Positions 1 to 9,740 of a DNA stretch of 64,000 nucleotides are shown in pieces. The notes below the pieces were generated by a model, which was not told the origin of the DNA, ran no database searches, and saw only the letters and a list, made by a program, of their open reading frames with translations. The position numbers were made by a program, and so were the translations under genes. The stretch's first letter is position 1; the number at the start of each line of letters is the position of its first letter. Source of the DNA: Marinobacter sp. MDS2 (GTDB lineage: Bacteria > Pseudomonadota > Gammaproteobacteria > Pseudomonadales > Oleiphilaceae); assembly GCF_030718085.1 (NCBI RefSeq), contig NZ_JAVAJF010000001.1:1674001-1738000 (forward strand), read 5' to 3'.

Positions 1-929
1 TGGTCACGACTTCCCTCAGTAACCTTCTCAAATAATGCCTTGGCCTCTTCATCATCAACCTGCTCTGAAAACGCCCGGGCCAACTCAGCTACGCGCTCGT
101 CATCCAGTTGAATCAGTTCGTTGATAAAGCGCGCCGGATAGTATTTAGCATCCTCAGCCTCCAGCCATGCGTTATGGTTGGTGTCCACTATTGCCCAGGC
201 ATCCAGAAGCTCACTGATGTGACCCATAAAATCATCAACGACGATATACGCATGATCTAAATCATAAGCAGGTAACCGATGGGCGAACGGTTCCGAGCCT
301 GTATCCAGCGCATTTTGCGCCCAATACCACGAAGGTAAGTGGGGTTTCCCATCCATGGTCTCTGTTTGTTTGTCTGGATGGGCCAGCAGCGATTCCAGAC
401 TCTCTTTACTCAACAAATGGCGCTTGCCATTGATGGGGCAATAACCAGACAAGCTGACCCGCTGCATTACCTCTCGCCGATAATCTTCCCAACGAATCAG
501 CATGCTGCATTTTTTTGCAGTTAGCTGCGTGGACGAGAACAAGGCATCAACATGGCCTCGACGCGGCACCACTATGGCTGATGTATCCGGGGTCCCAGTA
601 CGTTTATCCTGAGCGGCTTCGTCGCCTTGCCATAAACGCTTGGTGACCGCACCGCCGTCTTTGACTTCATACTCGTGCAAAATGTCCGGGGCATCGGAAT
701 GAAACAAGTAGAAGTAACCATCTCGTATCTGGCGAACGCCAATAGGCTGGAATTCCAGATCGAACCGAGAAGCTAAAGCGGAATGCTCCACTGGCTTATC
801 GGCATAGGCGTATCGAACGGGGATCAACTGAATATCAGCCCGCGTCAAAGGGCAGGCGCCTTGAGCGGTAGTGCTTGCGAGGCTTGCACGGTCGGCTGCG
901 ACTATGGGGTTCGTAAGTTGCTTACCCAT
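1..929 (-). CDS. VasX-like T6SS effector, N-terminal part (runs off left edge)
   Basis: The reading frame is open from an ATG at 929 to the window edge, giving about 309 residues. Near residue 26 it has a CPLTRADIQLIPVRYAYAD segment followed by a G-x-R-x-I-R-D-G-Y-F-Y-L block. This is typical of the VasX N-terminal region found on T6SS effectors that carry C-terminal colicin-like membrane-disrupting domains. The toxin part lies outside the window, so its activity is inferred. The start overlaps the stop of the DUF4123 gene by 8 bp, which suggests translational coupling with its likely loading chaperone, directly after vgrG. Such effectors are delivered to competitor cells on the VgrG spike. 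Any immunity gene would lie further left. The family assignment is fairly secure, but the C-terminal function is unknown. Confidence 0.8.
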   Translation of the reverse strand, partial: MGKQLTNPIVAADRASLASTTAQGACPLTRADIQLIPVRYAYADKPVEHSALASRFDLEFQPIGVRQIRDGYFYLFHSDAPDILHEYEVKDGGAVTKRLWQGDEAAQDKRTGTPDTSAIVVPRRGHVDALFSSTQLTAKKCSMLIRWEDYRREVMQRVSLSGYCPINGKRHLLSKESLESLLAHPDKQTETMDGKPHLPSWYWAQNALDTGSEPFAHRLPAYDLDHAYIVVDDFMGHISELLDAWAIVDTNHNAWLEAEDAKYYPARFINELIQLDDERVAELARAFSEQVDDEEAKALFEKVTEGSRD

Positions 930-1851
930 GAATAGGCTCTCCTTGCTCTTGGGTTTCAGCCGAGGACATGGCGATCATCGCCGCTTCTCTAGCCTGAGCT
1001 TCCGCGGCCGTCCCTGGCCACCGATGAAAAAGGTCATGAATACTAGAGGCCGCCGTTTCCCATAACGAGAGCTCTCCCATATATCCGTATACGGTAGACC
1101 AGTGGAGCAAAGCTTGTTGTGATTCATAGCCGTTAGCTAAGGCCTGCTCCATGATGGCCCGAAGATCCTCAACTACACCCTGCCGTGCTTTTGATGCAAC
1201 TCTACTCGGAAAATAGGTCTCAAGGTGTTGCATCAATTTGACCAGTGTTGCGCGTCGATCCGTGTCCGTTAAACCGCTGAGGGTGAGTTCGCCCAGCCGA
1301 AATGGAGCACTACTCTCCGCGCTCCGTCCAACGCCAACCTCCGACAACCAGTCCGGGCGTACCTGAAGGTGCCAATCGTCCCATAAGGCATCAGGGAGTT
1401 TGACCGCAGTTAACGGAGCCCAATATTCTGACACCCCGCCATCACCGGACGAAGCCAACAGGACTCTTGCAACCGTGGGGTCTGCAAATCGCAGCATGAC
1501 GCTGTATCCCACAGGGTGACGTACCGTGATAAACCGGCGTAAATGATCAGCTAACGCGTCCATGGGCTCATCGCTGTCGATAGCGTAGCCCCACTCCTTC
1601 ATCCTGCCTTCCAGAGACAGTCGTTCCAATAGCGGGTGACTCTGGCTGGTGCGCACTAGGAGCGGCGAAATGGAGCGAATCGGTGCCCACTCGGTGCCAT
1701 CATACAGATTACGATAGTCCGGACTATCGACAAGCTCGTACAGCCAGCGCTCCGCCTCTTCGCGTTTGCTGCCATCAATCAGGACGTAGTTGCAATGAAT
1801 GTCCTGAACCTGTGTGGTGTTTTTGGAAGGTCTTTCGAAAACATCAAACAT
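922..1851 (-). CDS. DUF4123 T6SS effector chaperone/adaptor (Tap/TEC type)
   Basis: The 309-residue protein has the DUF4123 pattern. It has an N-terminal NYVLIDGSKREEAERWLYEL segment, a central weak-aromatic region around YNLYDGTEW/SPLLV, then HLRRFITVRHPVGYSVMLRFADPTVARVLL near residues 105-135. DUF4123 proteins load a specific effector onto its cognate VgrG and are not secreted. The gene overlaps vgrG upstream by 8 bp and the VasX-like effector downstream by 8 bp. This is the usual vgrG-chaperone-effector cassette. The partner assignment comes from that gene order and is an inference. Confidence 0.88.
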   Translation of the reverse strand: MFDVFERPSKNTTQVQDIHCNYVLIDGSKREEAERWLYELVDSPDYRNLYDGTEWAPIRSISPLLVRTSQSHPLLERLSLEGRMKEWGYAIDSDEPMDALADHLRRFITVRHPVGYSVMLRFADPTVARVLLASSGDGGVSEYWAPLTAVKLPDALWDDWHLQVRPDWLSEVGVGRSAESSAPFRLGELTLSGLTDTDRRATLVKLMQHLETYFPSRVASKARQGVVEDLRAIMEQALANGYESQQALLHWSTVYGYMGELSLWETAASSIHDLFHRWPGTAAEAQAREAAMIAMSSAETQEQGEPIHG

Positions 1852-3928
1852 CGGACTGATCTCCCGATGTGTTCCCCTCTGCCTGACAAATAGCCGTCAG
1901 TGCTTTGCCTTCTTTTAGCGCGCGAATCTGTGCATCTGGTTGTGCATTAGGTCGCTGCCCAACCTCCGCCAACACCGCCGGCGCCACAACCCCGCCAGCA
2001 GCATCCACCAACCCCGGCATCTCCGGCACCTGCACCTTCTGCCCACTGCCTTTACCTGCAGCCCCACCGGCATTCATCTTGATACTCGCGCCCCCCATGG
2101 CCACGCCACTGGGATCGATCTTTACGAAGCTGCCGCCGGCTTTCAGGGTGATTTCGGCTCCTGCTTCGATCACCGCTTTCTGACCGGCTTTGATATGCAG
2201 CTCGGTGCCCGAGTCACTGATCCAGGCGGTGCCGGCTTTGAGGTGCAGGGTGCCGGTGACGTTGAAGCTGTGGTCTTTGCCGGTTTGTTCGCGCTTCTCG
2301 CCGTCCACCGTGTTATGGCTGTTGCCTTGGGTGTGGCTGAAGCGGTTGTTTTCCACCGTCAGGTGGCTGTCGTTCTTGATGACTTCGGTGCGGTTGTTTT
2401 CCGTCAGCAGGTCCAGGTCTTTCTGGGCATGAATGTAGATCTGCTCTTCGCCAGCTTCGTCTTCAAAGCGCAGTTCGTTGCTGCCTTCACCCTTGTGGGT
2501 TTTGGTCTTCAGGGTGGTCCGGGTTTTGTGTTCCGGCAGCGCGTACGGCGGTGTGTTGGTGGCGTGGTAGGTTCTTCCGGTGATGATGGGCTGGTCCGGG
2601 TCGCCGTCCAGGAAGCTGACGATGACCTCGTGGCCGATTCTGGGCAAGGCCATGAAGCCATACTGGCCACCGGCCCAGCCTTGAGATACGCGCAGCCACG
2701 CGCTGCTGTGTTCGTCATTCTCTGAATAGCGGTCCCACGGGAATCTTATTTTCACTCGGCCGTATTGGTCGCAGTGAATCTCTTCGCCTTCCGGGCCGGT
2801 CACGATAGCTATTTGAGGGCCGTCCATCATGGGTTTGTGTTCACAGAGGGCGCGCCAGGTTTTATCGGCGGGAATGGCGGTGAATTCGTTGTGGTAACTG
2901 GTGGGTTCGCTACCACCCTCTTCTTCCAGCGCTTGCGGTTGTTTGCCGGTGTGGGTGATGGCGGTGATCAGCCATTCCCGGTTCAGGGTCTGGCTGTCGT
3001 GGTCCTGCAGTTCCACTTTGGCGCCGGCGGCAAAATACGGGCGGTTGCTTTTGCCGTTGGCGACGGAGGCATCGTTTCTGAGTGCGTCTAATCGGGTCTC
3101 AGTAAACGGCTGACCGCTGGCGTCAGCTTTGTAGCGGCCGGGGTAGTCGTAGTGCTGGTAGTCTTCCCGGTGGTTCACACCGCCGGCGCTCTGTTCGTGC
3201 ATCAGAGCGTAGGCAGGGTTCTTGAAGGTGTAGTCTTTCATCGCCACCGATGACGCCCGCACCCTTTCTTCGTAGGCGAAGCTAAATACACATGCCTGCT
3301 GGGTGCTGCCGCCGGCTTTGGTGTTGCATTCTACAGGGTCTAGTTTGGGCGCATCACCGTGATGATCGGCGATGACCAGCGCCGGTTGCTCTTCACCGTC
3401 CACGCTGCCGTGCTGGTAGCGGTAGTGCCAGCCTTCTTCGGCAGCGAGTCGCTCCAAGAATTTCAGGTCGTTTTCGCGGTGCTGGACGCAGTATTCCCGC
3501 TCTTCGGGGGAACGCTTTAAATCAAATACCGTATCCACAATACCCCGCTCTTCCAGCAGCGTGCGCACGATGGCATCGGTGGTCTTAGCTTGGAAAATCC
3601 GGCTGTTGTGCATTAGGCCCAAGCGCCACACGGGAGGCTGAATCACCACTTCGTAGTGGGTGCGGCGGTGGCCGGTGTTGCCTCGAACGAATTCGTTCAC
3701 CACGCCGGTGAATCGGCGCAGAGGCTGGCCGTCTTGCCACACCACCAGATCCACCGGCTGCTCCAATACATCCGCTGCTTGCACGTCCGGGTCGGTGCTG
3801 GCCAGTTTCAAGCGGCCATGGGAGAGCGTGGATAGACCTTCGGTGAGCACAAAGCTGGCAACCACGAAGTAGTCTGAGGGGAATTCGCCAATACGGGCGG
3901 TGAACTGCAATCCGCTTGCCTGGGGCAT
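1844..3928 (-). CDS. vgrG: VgrG spike protein TssI
   Basis: This 694-residue VgrG forms the trimeric tip of the T6SS tube. Residues 1 to about 330 match the phage gp27-like part, including the motif CVQHRENDLKFLERLAAEEG near 165-185. A gp5-like OB fold follows at about 370-450, with GRVKIRFPWDR and SSAWLRVSQGWAGGQYG. The C-terminal part is a DUF2345-type beta-helix with repeated polar turns (ENNRTEVIKND, VENNRFSHTQGNS) and KAG repeats. A tail of about 70 residues, rich in Ala, Gly and Pro, extends past the beta-helix. It is too short for a standard toxin domain and may help load cargo. The gene sits 102 bp after tssM and overlaps the DUF4123 gene. Confidence 0.95.
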   Translation of the reverse strand: MPQASGLQFTARIGEFPSDYFVVASFVLTEGLSTLSHGRLKLASTDPDVQAADVLEQPVDLVVWQDGQPLRRFTGVVNEFVRGNTGHRRTHYEVVIQPPVWRLGLMHNSRIFQAKTTDAIVRTLLEERGIVDTVFDLKRSPEEREYCVQHRENDLKFLERLAAEEGWHYRYQHGSVDGEEQPALVIADHHGDAPKLDPVECNTKAGGSTQQACVFSFAYEERVRASSVAMKDYTFKNPAYALMHEQSAGGVNHREDYQHYDYPGRYKADASGQPFTETRLDALRNDASVANGKSNRPYFAAGAKVELQDHDSQTLNREWLITAITHTGKQPQALEEEGGSEPTSYHNEFTAIPADKTWRALCEHKPMMDGPQIAIVTGPEGEEIHCDQYGRVKIRFPWDRYSENDEHSSAWLRVSQGWAGGQYGFMALPRIGHEVIVSFLDGDPDQPIITGRTYHATNTPPYALPEHKTRTTLKTKTHKGEGSNELRFEDEAGEEQIYIHAQKDLDLLTENNRTEVIKNDSHLTVENNRFSHTQGNSHNTVDGEKREQTGKDHSFNVTGTLHLKAGTAWISDSGTELHIKAGQKAVIEAGAEITLKAGGSFVKIDPSGVAMGGASIKMNAGGAAGKGSGQKVQVPEMPGLVDAAGGVVAPAVLAEVGQRPNAQPDAQIRALKEGKALTAICQAEGNTSGDQSDV

Positions 3929-4030
3929 AACTTCAGTCCCTGAAGAATGAACATTTCCTTTTCAGCCAGCGCCATCCGGGTGCCAGCTCCCGCCAACCCG
4001 AGCATTCATGCCCGGGCGACGGCACACAGT

Positions 4031-7000
4031 CTAATACAAGCTGCGGGGTATTCGGTACCCTGCAAGCATCTGCTGTGTGAACGGGTTGGTATTACTGGCC
4101 GCATGCAGGCGGTAACGCATCTCGCCATCGTCCACTTTGAACATCACATCCACCGCATTACTGCTGACTCCGGTGATTTCTGCTTTGTTCAACAGCCGGA
4201 AGAGCGCCCACGGGCCACGCTCGGAAATGCTGCGCGGTGAGCGGTTCACCTGTATCGGCACCAGGGTAATGCGGCTCTCAACGCTGTCACGCAGGGTGTT
4301 CGGCCAAACCAGCGGGATGCTTTGGCGAGGCCCATGGGAGAACTCCACCAGTTGCCCGTCGATATTCACCACGGCGCGGCGTTTGTTGTTGGTCAGATTG
4401 AGCGGTTCTAGCGCGAATTCAACATCCAGCGTGCCACTGCGGGTGAAGAACGCCTGGCGTATCTGGCGGGCCCGTTCCAAGGCGGCGCGCACATCGCGGC
4501 GCACCAAGCTCGCGCGGCGGGCATCGCCGACCTGTTCGGGGTGGTCTTCCAAAAACAGCTTCAGGTTATTGTTGTAGAAAGACTCCAGAATGCCGTCGGG
4601 AGCGAAGAAGCGCTCGAAATCCTGCAACGCGGCATCTCGGCTTGCGTCTGTCGCAAACGGGTAATGCCGGGCAAGCGTTTGCTGGAACGGCTGGTACACT
4701 TCCCGGTACCACTCCCGCTCAAGCTGGGCCACGGCACGATCAAGCACCACTCGCCAGCTTTCGGTAGCCAGTCGGCTTAACAGGCGGTTCAGCGGCTCGG
4801 GCTGATGACTAGCCATACGCTGGAGCGTAAAGATGGGGTCGGAGCCCTGCAGAGCCATGCGAGCGCGGGCAGCGCTCAATGCGGCTTTGCCGGAATCCGG
4901 TGATTCCTGAATGCTGCGCATGTATTCGTGTAACTCGGCTACCACCACCATGACTTCTTCCAAACCACTGGGCTGATCGCTGTTTTTGCGAGTCAGCCGG
5001 TTCAGGTCGTCGAACTGGCGCTCGATGTCCTGCAGCATTCGGTAATGCGGCGACTCCTGCAGCAGTTTTCGAGCCACTTCGGCTTCGCCTTCACCGGCAG
5101 GAATCAGTTTGGTGTTGGCCTGCACCTGGCCCAGCAGACGCGCCAAAGGCTGGTGGCCGCTCGTTAAGCTTTCAAGGATACGCACGCCGTGATTCAAGTC
5201 TTCAAAACGGTGCACGTCGATTCGGCTGAGCGCGGTGCGCCACACGTTGGCGTAGTTTTCGGCGTACAGAGTCTGCAAGCTCGATAGCAATTCCGCTTCG
5301 TCGGCTTTGCTGAAATCCACGTCGTTCCGGCGCCCTAATACCCAGGCATCCACCAAGGCCAGTTCCGTCACCGAGCTTGATTGACGCAGGAACCATTTTT
5401 CCAGACCGTCCCGGGTCAACAGTGCCGCAATGGAGAGCGGGTCATCCTCTGCAGGCAGGGTATCGCCCTGAGGCTCGCCGTAGGCATCCACGCGAGTGAA
5501 CACGGTAGCGAAGGCCGGGCCAGAACTACGCGCCAGCTCCAGCGGTGACTGGAAATCCCGACCGGCTTCGACTTTCAGATCACGGTACACCCTGTCCGGG
5601 GTGCTGATCCGCCCCAACTCGTGCTGCGCCCACTGCACACTGCTCCGGAAAGGCGCCAGTGCCATAGTCGCAGCTTGATCACCTTCGGCGGCCATACCCG
5701 CAAGATTGGTGTGCGCCATCGCGTACTGCAGATGGCTGTGCAGCCGGTTCTGTACGTCCCGCTGGCCGGGGAAGCGCGCTTGCCAATACTCGCGCATGTA
5801 TTCCGATACGATGTCGCCACGGCGGCCGCTTTCGTCATACATCATGCGCAGAACCCGCAAATGCTCCAACCGCTCGGTGCTGTTATCCGGCGCTTGCCCC
5901 ATTTCTTCCATGACACCGAACATCAGCGCTGGAAGGTATTGATAGGCCAGCATATCCAGATAGGCAGCATCCACTTCCGGCCCAACTTTATGGCCTTGAT
6001 ACAGGCCCATGTCGGTTACCAGCGGCCACTCTTTACGGTAGTCGCCGAACGCCAGGGTGGCTTCTCGTAACTCATCCAGTGGCTGTAGCAGGTTGCGGCC
6101 GGTTGTGTCCGGCTCGTAGCCAACCGGCTGCCAATCGTTTAGGAAGGCGTTAACCCGGTTTTCCACCTGCGCCGCAGCTTCGGCATTCTTGATGAAATAG
6201 TGCTGCCAACCGGCAGTCATAGCTGCGCCGGCACACAGAGCGATGATGGAAGCCATCGCGACTTTCCGGTGGCGCTTTTTGATCACTTTCCGGTTGTCAC
6301 CCGCCAAGCCGGCCTCGCGATAGATCACGCCCGGGAACAGGTTTTTGGTGAACAAACTGACCGACTGGGCATTCCGCTGCGCCGGCTGGATCGGACCGCT
6401 CATCTGGTAATTACGGGCGGCGGCTGCCACGAAGGCATCTTCAGGCACCCCCTCCTGTAGAACGGAGGTGAAATAAGTGCCCCGCACCAAAGCCGGTGTC
6501 GAGAACGCGTCGGCGGACAGCAAGTCGTTGAGGAACTGTTCTATCGCTGGCTTGAGGCCCGCCAGCTGGCGTGTGAAGGAATACGCTGCCGCCCGTTCTT
6601 CGGCATCACGGGTATCGGCGAGCACGTCTGGCAAACGCTGACTTAGCTCGTCCACTAATTCGCTGTAACGTTCCGCGAACTGCTCGAGCCATTCGTCGTG
6701 ATCTTGCTGGTTATCCAGCTGGAAGGTGAAGCCGAGCGCCTGGTCTTTTTCGGCCTTCGACATGGCTCTAACAAACGGGGCAAAGCCGTAAATCAAGTCC
6801 ATTTTGGTGAAGGTGACGTACACCGTTAGCCGCGAGCCCAACTGCTCCATGAGCTCCCTTATCCGGGTGCGCAATAAAATGGCGTGGGCTTCCCGCTGTT
6901 GCTCATTGGCCGTGCTCAATCGCGCCAAGTCTACGGCAAGGATCAGGCCGTTCAGTGGTCTTTGCGGGCGGCTGTTTTCCAGCCAGCCGATGAAGTGGTT

Positions 7001-7615
7001 CCACAAACGGTTCTGGATTTCACCCGAAGCCCCTTCACCCTGATTCTGGCTTAGCAATTCACCGTCTGGATCAATCAGAACGCCGTTATCACCAATCCAC
7101 CAATCGAAACCGAAGGGGTTGCGATCACCCCGGTTATTGCGGGTGACGTTAGTCAAGGTGTAGGTTTGCCCCGAGCGCTGGATCAGACTTGTTTTACCGG
7201 CGTCTTCAAGCCCCATCACCAAATACCATGGCAGGCGATACAAACCTTTTCGGCCGGGTAGATTGCTCTTCAGCGTCTGAAGCTGACGATCCAGCAACCG
7301 TTGTTGCCGGCGCTCCATGGGTAGAATCGGGTCTTCTTGCTCTTGTTGCTCGGCCGCTTTGGCCTTATTGACTTTGCTCAACCGGCGAGCCAGCGCCATG
7401 CCCCAGAATATGACCACCAGCAGAACAACGCCGAGAGTCACCAGCGCCCGCATCTGCCAGGCCACCAACGGGTACTCGCCGTCGATTTCCAGCCTTGGCC
7501 CTAACCACCAAGTCGCAACCAATAACGCGATCACGCCCAAGGTCAGCGTGACCGGGGCCGCGTTACGAAGGTATGGCAGCAGCCATCGACCAATGAGTAA
7601 TGCTTTTCTCCACAT
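4031..7615 (-). CDS. tssM: T6SS inner-membrane complex protein TssM (IcmF family)
   Basis: The product (1194 residues from the preferred start) is the large TssJLM membrane-complex protein. Two transmembrane segments lie near residues 20-38 and 56-75. A cytoplasmic NTPase-like domain follows, with Walker A GLEDAGKT at 135-142. A third membrane segment (ASIIALCAGAAMTAG) lies near 440-460, followed by a long periplasmic region. The ATG at 7615 is preferred over the in-frame ATG at 7624 because AGGA sits 9 nt before the former and abuts the latter. The length is normal for the family. It follows tssA by 33 nt and precedes vgrG. It probably bridges TssL in the inner membrane to the TssJ lipoprotein. 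Confidence 0.95.
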   Translation of the reverse strand: MWRKALLIGRWLLPYLRNAAPVTLTLGVIALLVATWWLGPRLEIDGEYPLVAWQMRALVTLGVVLLVVIFWGMALARRLSKVNKAKAAEQQEQEDPILPMERRQQRLLDRQLQTLKSNLPGRKGLYRLPWYLVMGLEDAGKTSLIQRSGQTYTLTNVTRNNRGDRNPFGFDWWIGDNGVLIDPDGELLSQNQGEGASGEIQNRLWNHFIGWLENSRPQRPLNGLILAVDLARLSTANEQQREAHAILLRTRIRELMEQLGSRLTVYVTFTKMDLIYGFAPFVRAMSKAEKDQALGFTFQLDNQQDHDEWLEQFAERYSELVDELSQRLPDVLADTRDAEERAAAYSFTRQLAGLKPAIEQFLNDLLSADAFSTPALVRGTYFTSVLQEGVPEDAFVAAAARNYQMSGPIQPAQRNAQSVSLFTKNLFPGVIYREAGLAGDNRKVIKKRHRKVAMASIIALCAGAAMTAGWQHYFIKNAEAAAQVENRVNAFLNDWQPVGYEPDTTGRNLLQPLDELREATLAFGDYRKEWPLVTDMGLYQGHKVGPEVDAAYLDMLAYQYLPALMFGVMEEMGQAPDNSTERLEHLRVLRMMYDESGRRGDIVSEYMREYWQARFPGQRDVQNRLHSHLQYAMAHTNLAGMAAEGDQAATMALAPFRSSVQWAQHELGRISTPDRVYRDLKVEAGRDFQSPLELARSSGPAFATVFTRVDAYGEPQGDTLPAEDDPLSIAALLTRDGLEKWFLRQSSSVTELALVDAWVLGRRNDVDFSKADEAELLSSLQTLYAENYANVWRTALSRIDVHRFEDLNHGVRILESLTSGHQPLARLLGQVQANTKLIPAGEGEAEVARKLLQESPHYRMLQDIERQFDDLNRLTRKNSDQPSGLEEVMVVVAELHEYMRSIQESPDSGKAALSAARARMALQGSDPIFTLQRMASHQPEPLNRLLSRLATESWRVVLDRAVAQLEREWYREVYQPFQQTLARHYPFATDASRDAALQDFERFFAPDGILESFYNNNLKLFLEDHPEQVGDARRASLVRRDVRAALERARQIRQAFFTRSGTLDVEFALEPLNLTNNKRRAVVNIDGQLVEFSHGPRQSIPLVWPNTLRDSVESRITLVPIQVNRSPRSISERGPWALFRLLNKAEITGVSSNAVDVMFKVDDGEMRYRLHAASNTNPFTQQMLAGYRIPRSLY

Positions 7616-7648
7616 GGTTTCCATTCCTGCGTTTGATGCGTGTGGCGG

Positions 7649-9088
7649 TTACGCCAGCCGTTCCATTTGTTTGATCAAAGCCGGTTCCCAGTCTTCAAGA
7701 ACCAACCCTTGAACCTGCCCTTGCAGGTCCTGAATTTGTTGTGCAGCCATGGCTTTCAGGCCGCTTTCTTTCATCAGTTTTGCCGTCGTCAGGCGCCAGT
7801 AGAATTTCTCTCTGGGCTCACGGGCGTCGGCCAAACCTTGCTCCAGTAGTTCCAGAGCAGACGACAGCTGATTCTGCTGCACCAACTCCAGTGCGGTTTC
7901 CAGAGCCTGCTCCCAAGGGTTTGAACGGCCTCCACCGGCTTTGGCCGAAGCCGGGACGGTATGCATCCACTCGGCCGCTTGTTCACTGAGAAACGGTGTA
8001 TGGTCGTTGAAGGTCAGCTCCGCGATTTTCGGTAACTGCTCTACGAACTGTTTCAACGCGTCTCGAATTGCTTCTGCGCAGTGGTTATGGCCTAAAGCTT
8101 GGGCGGCGCGGGCGCTCAGCCAATGGCCATCGAGCCAGAACGGGCTTACAGACAAGCTCTGTTCGATGCGCTGCCACAAATCATTGTCGGGCGTTTTTTC
8201 CAGCGCCTCTTTGTAGTCCGCAACCCGGTCTGCACTGACGGCGGCCAAATCGGTACGAATACCATCCCGTGTCGGCGGCAGGCTGGTGATGCTTTGCCAA
8301 ATGGCATAGCGGCGCAGTTGATAGCCCAAGGGGTTCTCCGGCTCGGTGCTGGTCAACAGCTCCGCCACTTTCAGCAAGCTTTGGCGGGTTGCTCGTTCGT
8401 TGCCCGGGTCCAGAGTAAGATTGCCCAAGGCCGCCGGAGCCGCAGTTGACTGTGCCGGCGATTGAGCAGATTGCGTTTGTGCGGGACTTACCGTCGCAAC
8501 CGTTGAAGCCAGTTGCTGGCTACTGCTTTGATCCGGCTTTGGCAACTTATCCACAGCCCGTTTCAATTCGAACAGCGGGTCATCTGGTAAATCCCGGTTC
8601 CGCGCCTGCTCATCCAGCTTGGCAATCAGGTCCAGACAAAACTGCCGTCCATCACCCACACTGGCATCGAATCCCAGGCCGTCCACACTTTTAATCGTTC
8701 GCTGCACAATCTGGGTGAACAGCATTTTTCGGGCCCGCTGCCCCTTGGCTCCCGGGTAAGGCCACGCGCTTTCCCACCAGTCATCCAACACCCGATGCAA
8801 CAGATACAAGGACAAGGCGAAGTGCTCGCCATCCTTGCCCTGCTGCAAGCTCAGCATGAAAAAGCCAAGCACTTTCAGGTCTTTGCTGCGGTCTGCCAGC
8901 AATTGCAGAGATTCGCTCTGCACTTTTTGCCAATTGATGTCGTTGTGAGCCAGCGAGCCCACCTTCATCACTTCGTCTTCCAGAAACTCCAGCACGGAAT
9001 CGTCGGCAAGGTTGTCACCCACCCCGGAGTCCCCTGGAATGGCGGCGAGAACCTGATCAACGTATGGGTGCTGTTCAATCACTTGCAT
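7649..9088 (-). CDS. tssA: T6SS baseplate/sheath cap protein TssA (ImpA/VasJ family)
   Basis: The 479-residue protein has the ImpA N-terminal domain: GVGDNLADDSVLEFLEDEV, followed by WQKVQSESLQLLADRSKDLKV and WWESAWPYPGAKGQRARK (residues about 20-120). A low-complexity Gln/Ala/Pro/Ser linker lies near 195-225. The rest is a helical C-terminal part with LDPGNERATRQSLLKVAELL and NPLGYQLRR. TssA primes tube and sheath assembly. The ATG at 9088 is chosen because GAGGAGAG lies just upstream. A GTG at 9109 would overlap vasI and lacks a good ribosome site. It lies between vasI and tssM, as in the Vibrio cholerae vas locus. Confidence 0.92.
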   Translation of the reverse strand: MQVIEQHPYVDQVLAAIPGDSGVGDNLADDSVLEFLEDEVMKVGSLAHNDINWQKVQSESLQLLADRSKDLKVLGFFMLSLQQGKDGEHFALSLYLLHRVLDDWWESAWPYPGAKGQRARKMLFTQIVQRTIKSVDGLGFDASVGDGRQFCLDLIAKLDEQARNRDLPDDPLFELKRAVDKLPKPDQSSSQQLASTVATVSPAQTQSAQSPAQSTAAPAALGNLTLDPGNERATRQSLLKVAELLTSTEPENPLGYQLRRYAIWQSITSLPPTRDGIRTDLAAVSADRVADYKEALEKTPDNDLWQRIEQSLSVSPFWLDGHWLSARAAQALGHNHCAEAIRDALKQFVEQLPKIAELTFNDHTPFLSEQAAEWMHTVPASAKAGGGRSNPWEQALETALELVQQNQLSSALELLEQGLADAREPREKFYWRLTTAKLMKESGLKAMAAQQIQDLQGQVQGLVLEDWEPALIKQMERLA

Positions 9089-9098
9089 AGCACTCTCC

Positions 9099-9740
9099 TC
9101 ACCAGCCACAGGCTTGTCGCAGAGGGCGAATGGCGTCGCGGTAACCGGTCAGGTCAAACAACAAGCCATCCAACTCCGGTACGTCTGCCTGAATACGAAC
9201 ATCTGGCTGGTGCACGATTTCAAGCACCGAACGTATTGCCGGCAGGCCGCGGCCAGCACTTACCACTAGGCCTTCATCCCGCACCCGCCACTGGCTGGGT
9301 GCCGATGCCAGCGCCACGTCTACACGCTCCCGGCTGATCGGTTTGGGCAGCATCACCGTCAGTTCCGTGATGTTGTTGTGGCACTGCAGTGTCAGTACTG
9401 GCCGCGGAGGCTGAGCCCCCAAAGCGGCTACCGTGACCATGTGCCCGGCGGCCGAGCCGGTATTGCGGTAGATCGGACCACTGGCATCGTTTTGACCCGC
9501 TTGCGAAAAGGCCTGGCGCCAACGTTCGGGCTGGTTAATAACCGCGTCGCTGGCGCCGGCTTCGTATCGAGCCAGTGGGGTATCAAACACCTCATCAAAG
9601 CACGCCAGGCGGGCCAGCCGATTGGCTTCTTCGGTGCAGGCTTGGGCATCACTCAGGCGGGTATCCGCTTGCCCGGCACTGCTCATCAGCACTAATGCGA
9701 GGCCGAGGAAGCGGGCTCGGGGTTGGTCTTTCAGGGTCAT
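9099..9740 (-). CDS. vasI: T6SS-associated exported protein VasI/TagO
   Basis: The product has 213 residues. It starts with a cleavable signal peptide (LGLALVLMSSAGQA, about residues 9-24). The mature region begins with the VasI-type segment ACTEEANRLARLACFDEVFD, which resembles the DUF2511/VasI N-terminal Cys-containing repeat. The ATG at 9740 shares ATGA with the vasH stop, so translation is probably coupled; a longer start 27 nt upstream is unlikely. The protein is probably periplasmic. VasI/TagO proteins accompany T6SS clusters, and their exact role is poorly defined. Placement between vasH and tssA matches the vas order. Confidence 0.85.
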   Translation of the reverse strand: MTLKDQPRARFLGLALVLMSSAGQADTRLSDAQACTEEANRLARLACFDEVFDTPLARYEAGASDAVINQPERWRQAFSQAGQNDASGPIYRNTGSAAGHMVTVAALGAQPPRPVLTLQCHNNITELTVMLPKPISRERVDVALASAPSQWRVRDEGLVVSAGRGLPAIRSVLEIVHQPDVRIQADVPELDGLLFDLTGYRDAIRPLRQACGW

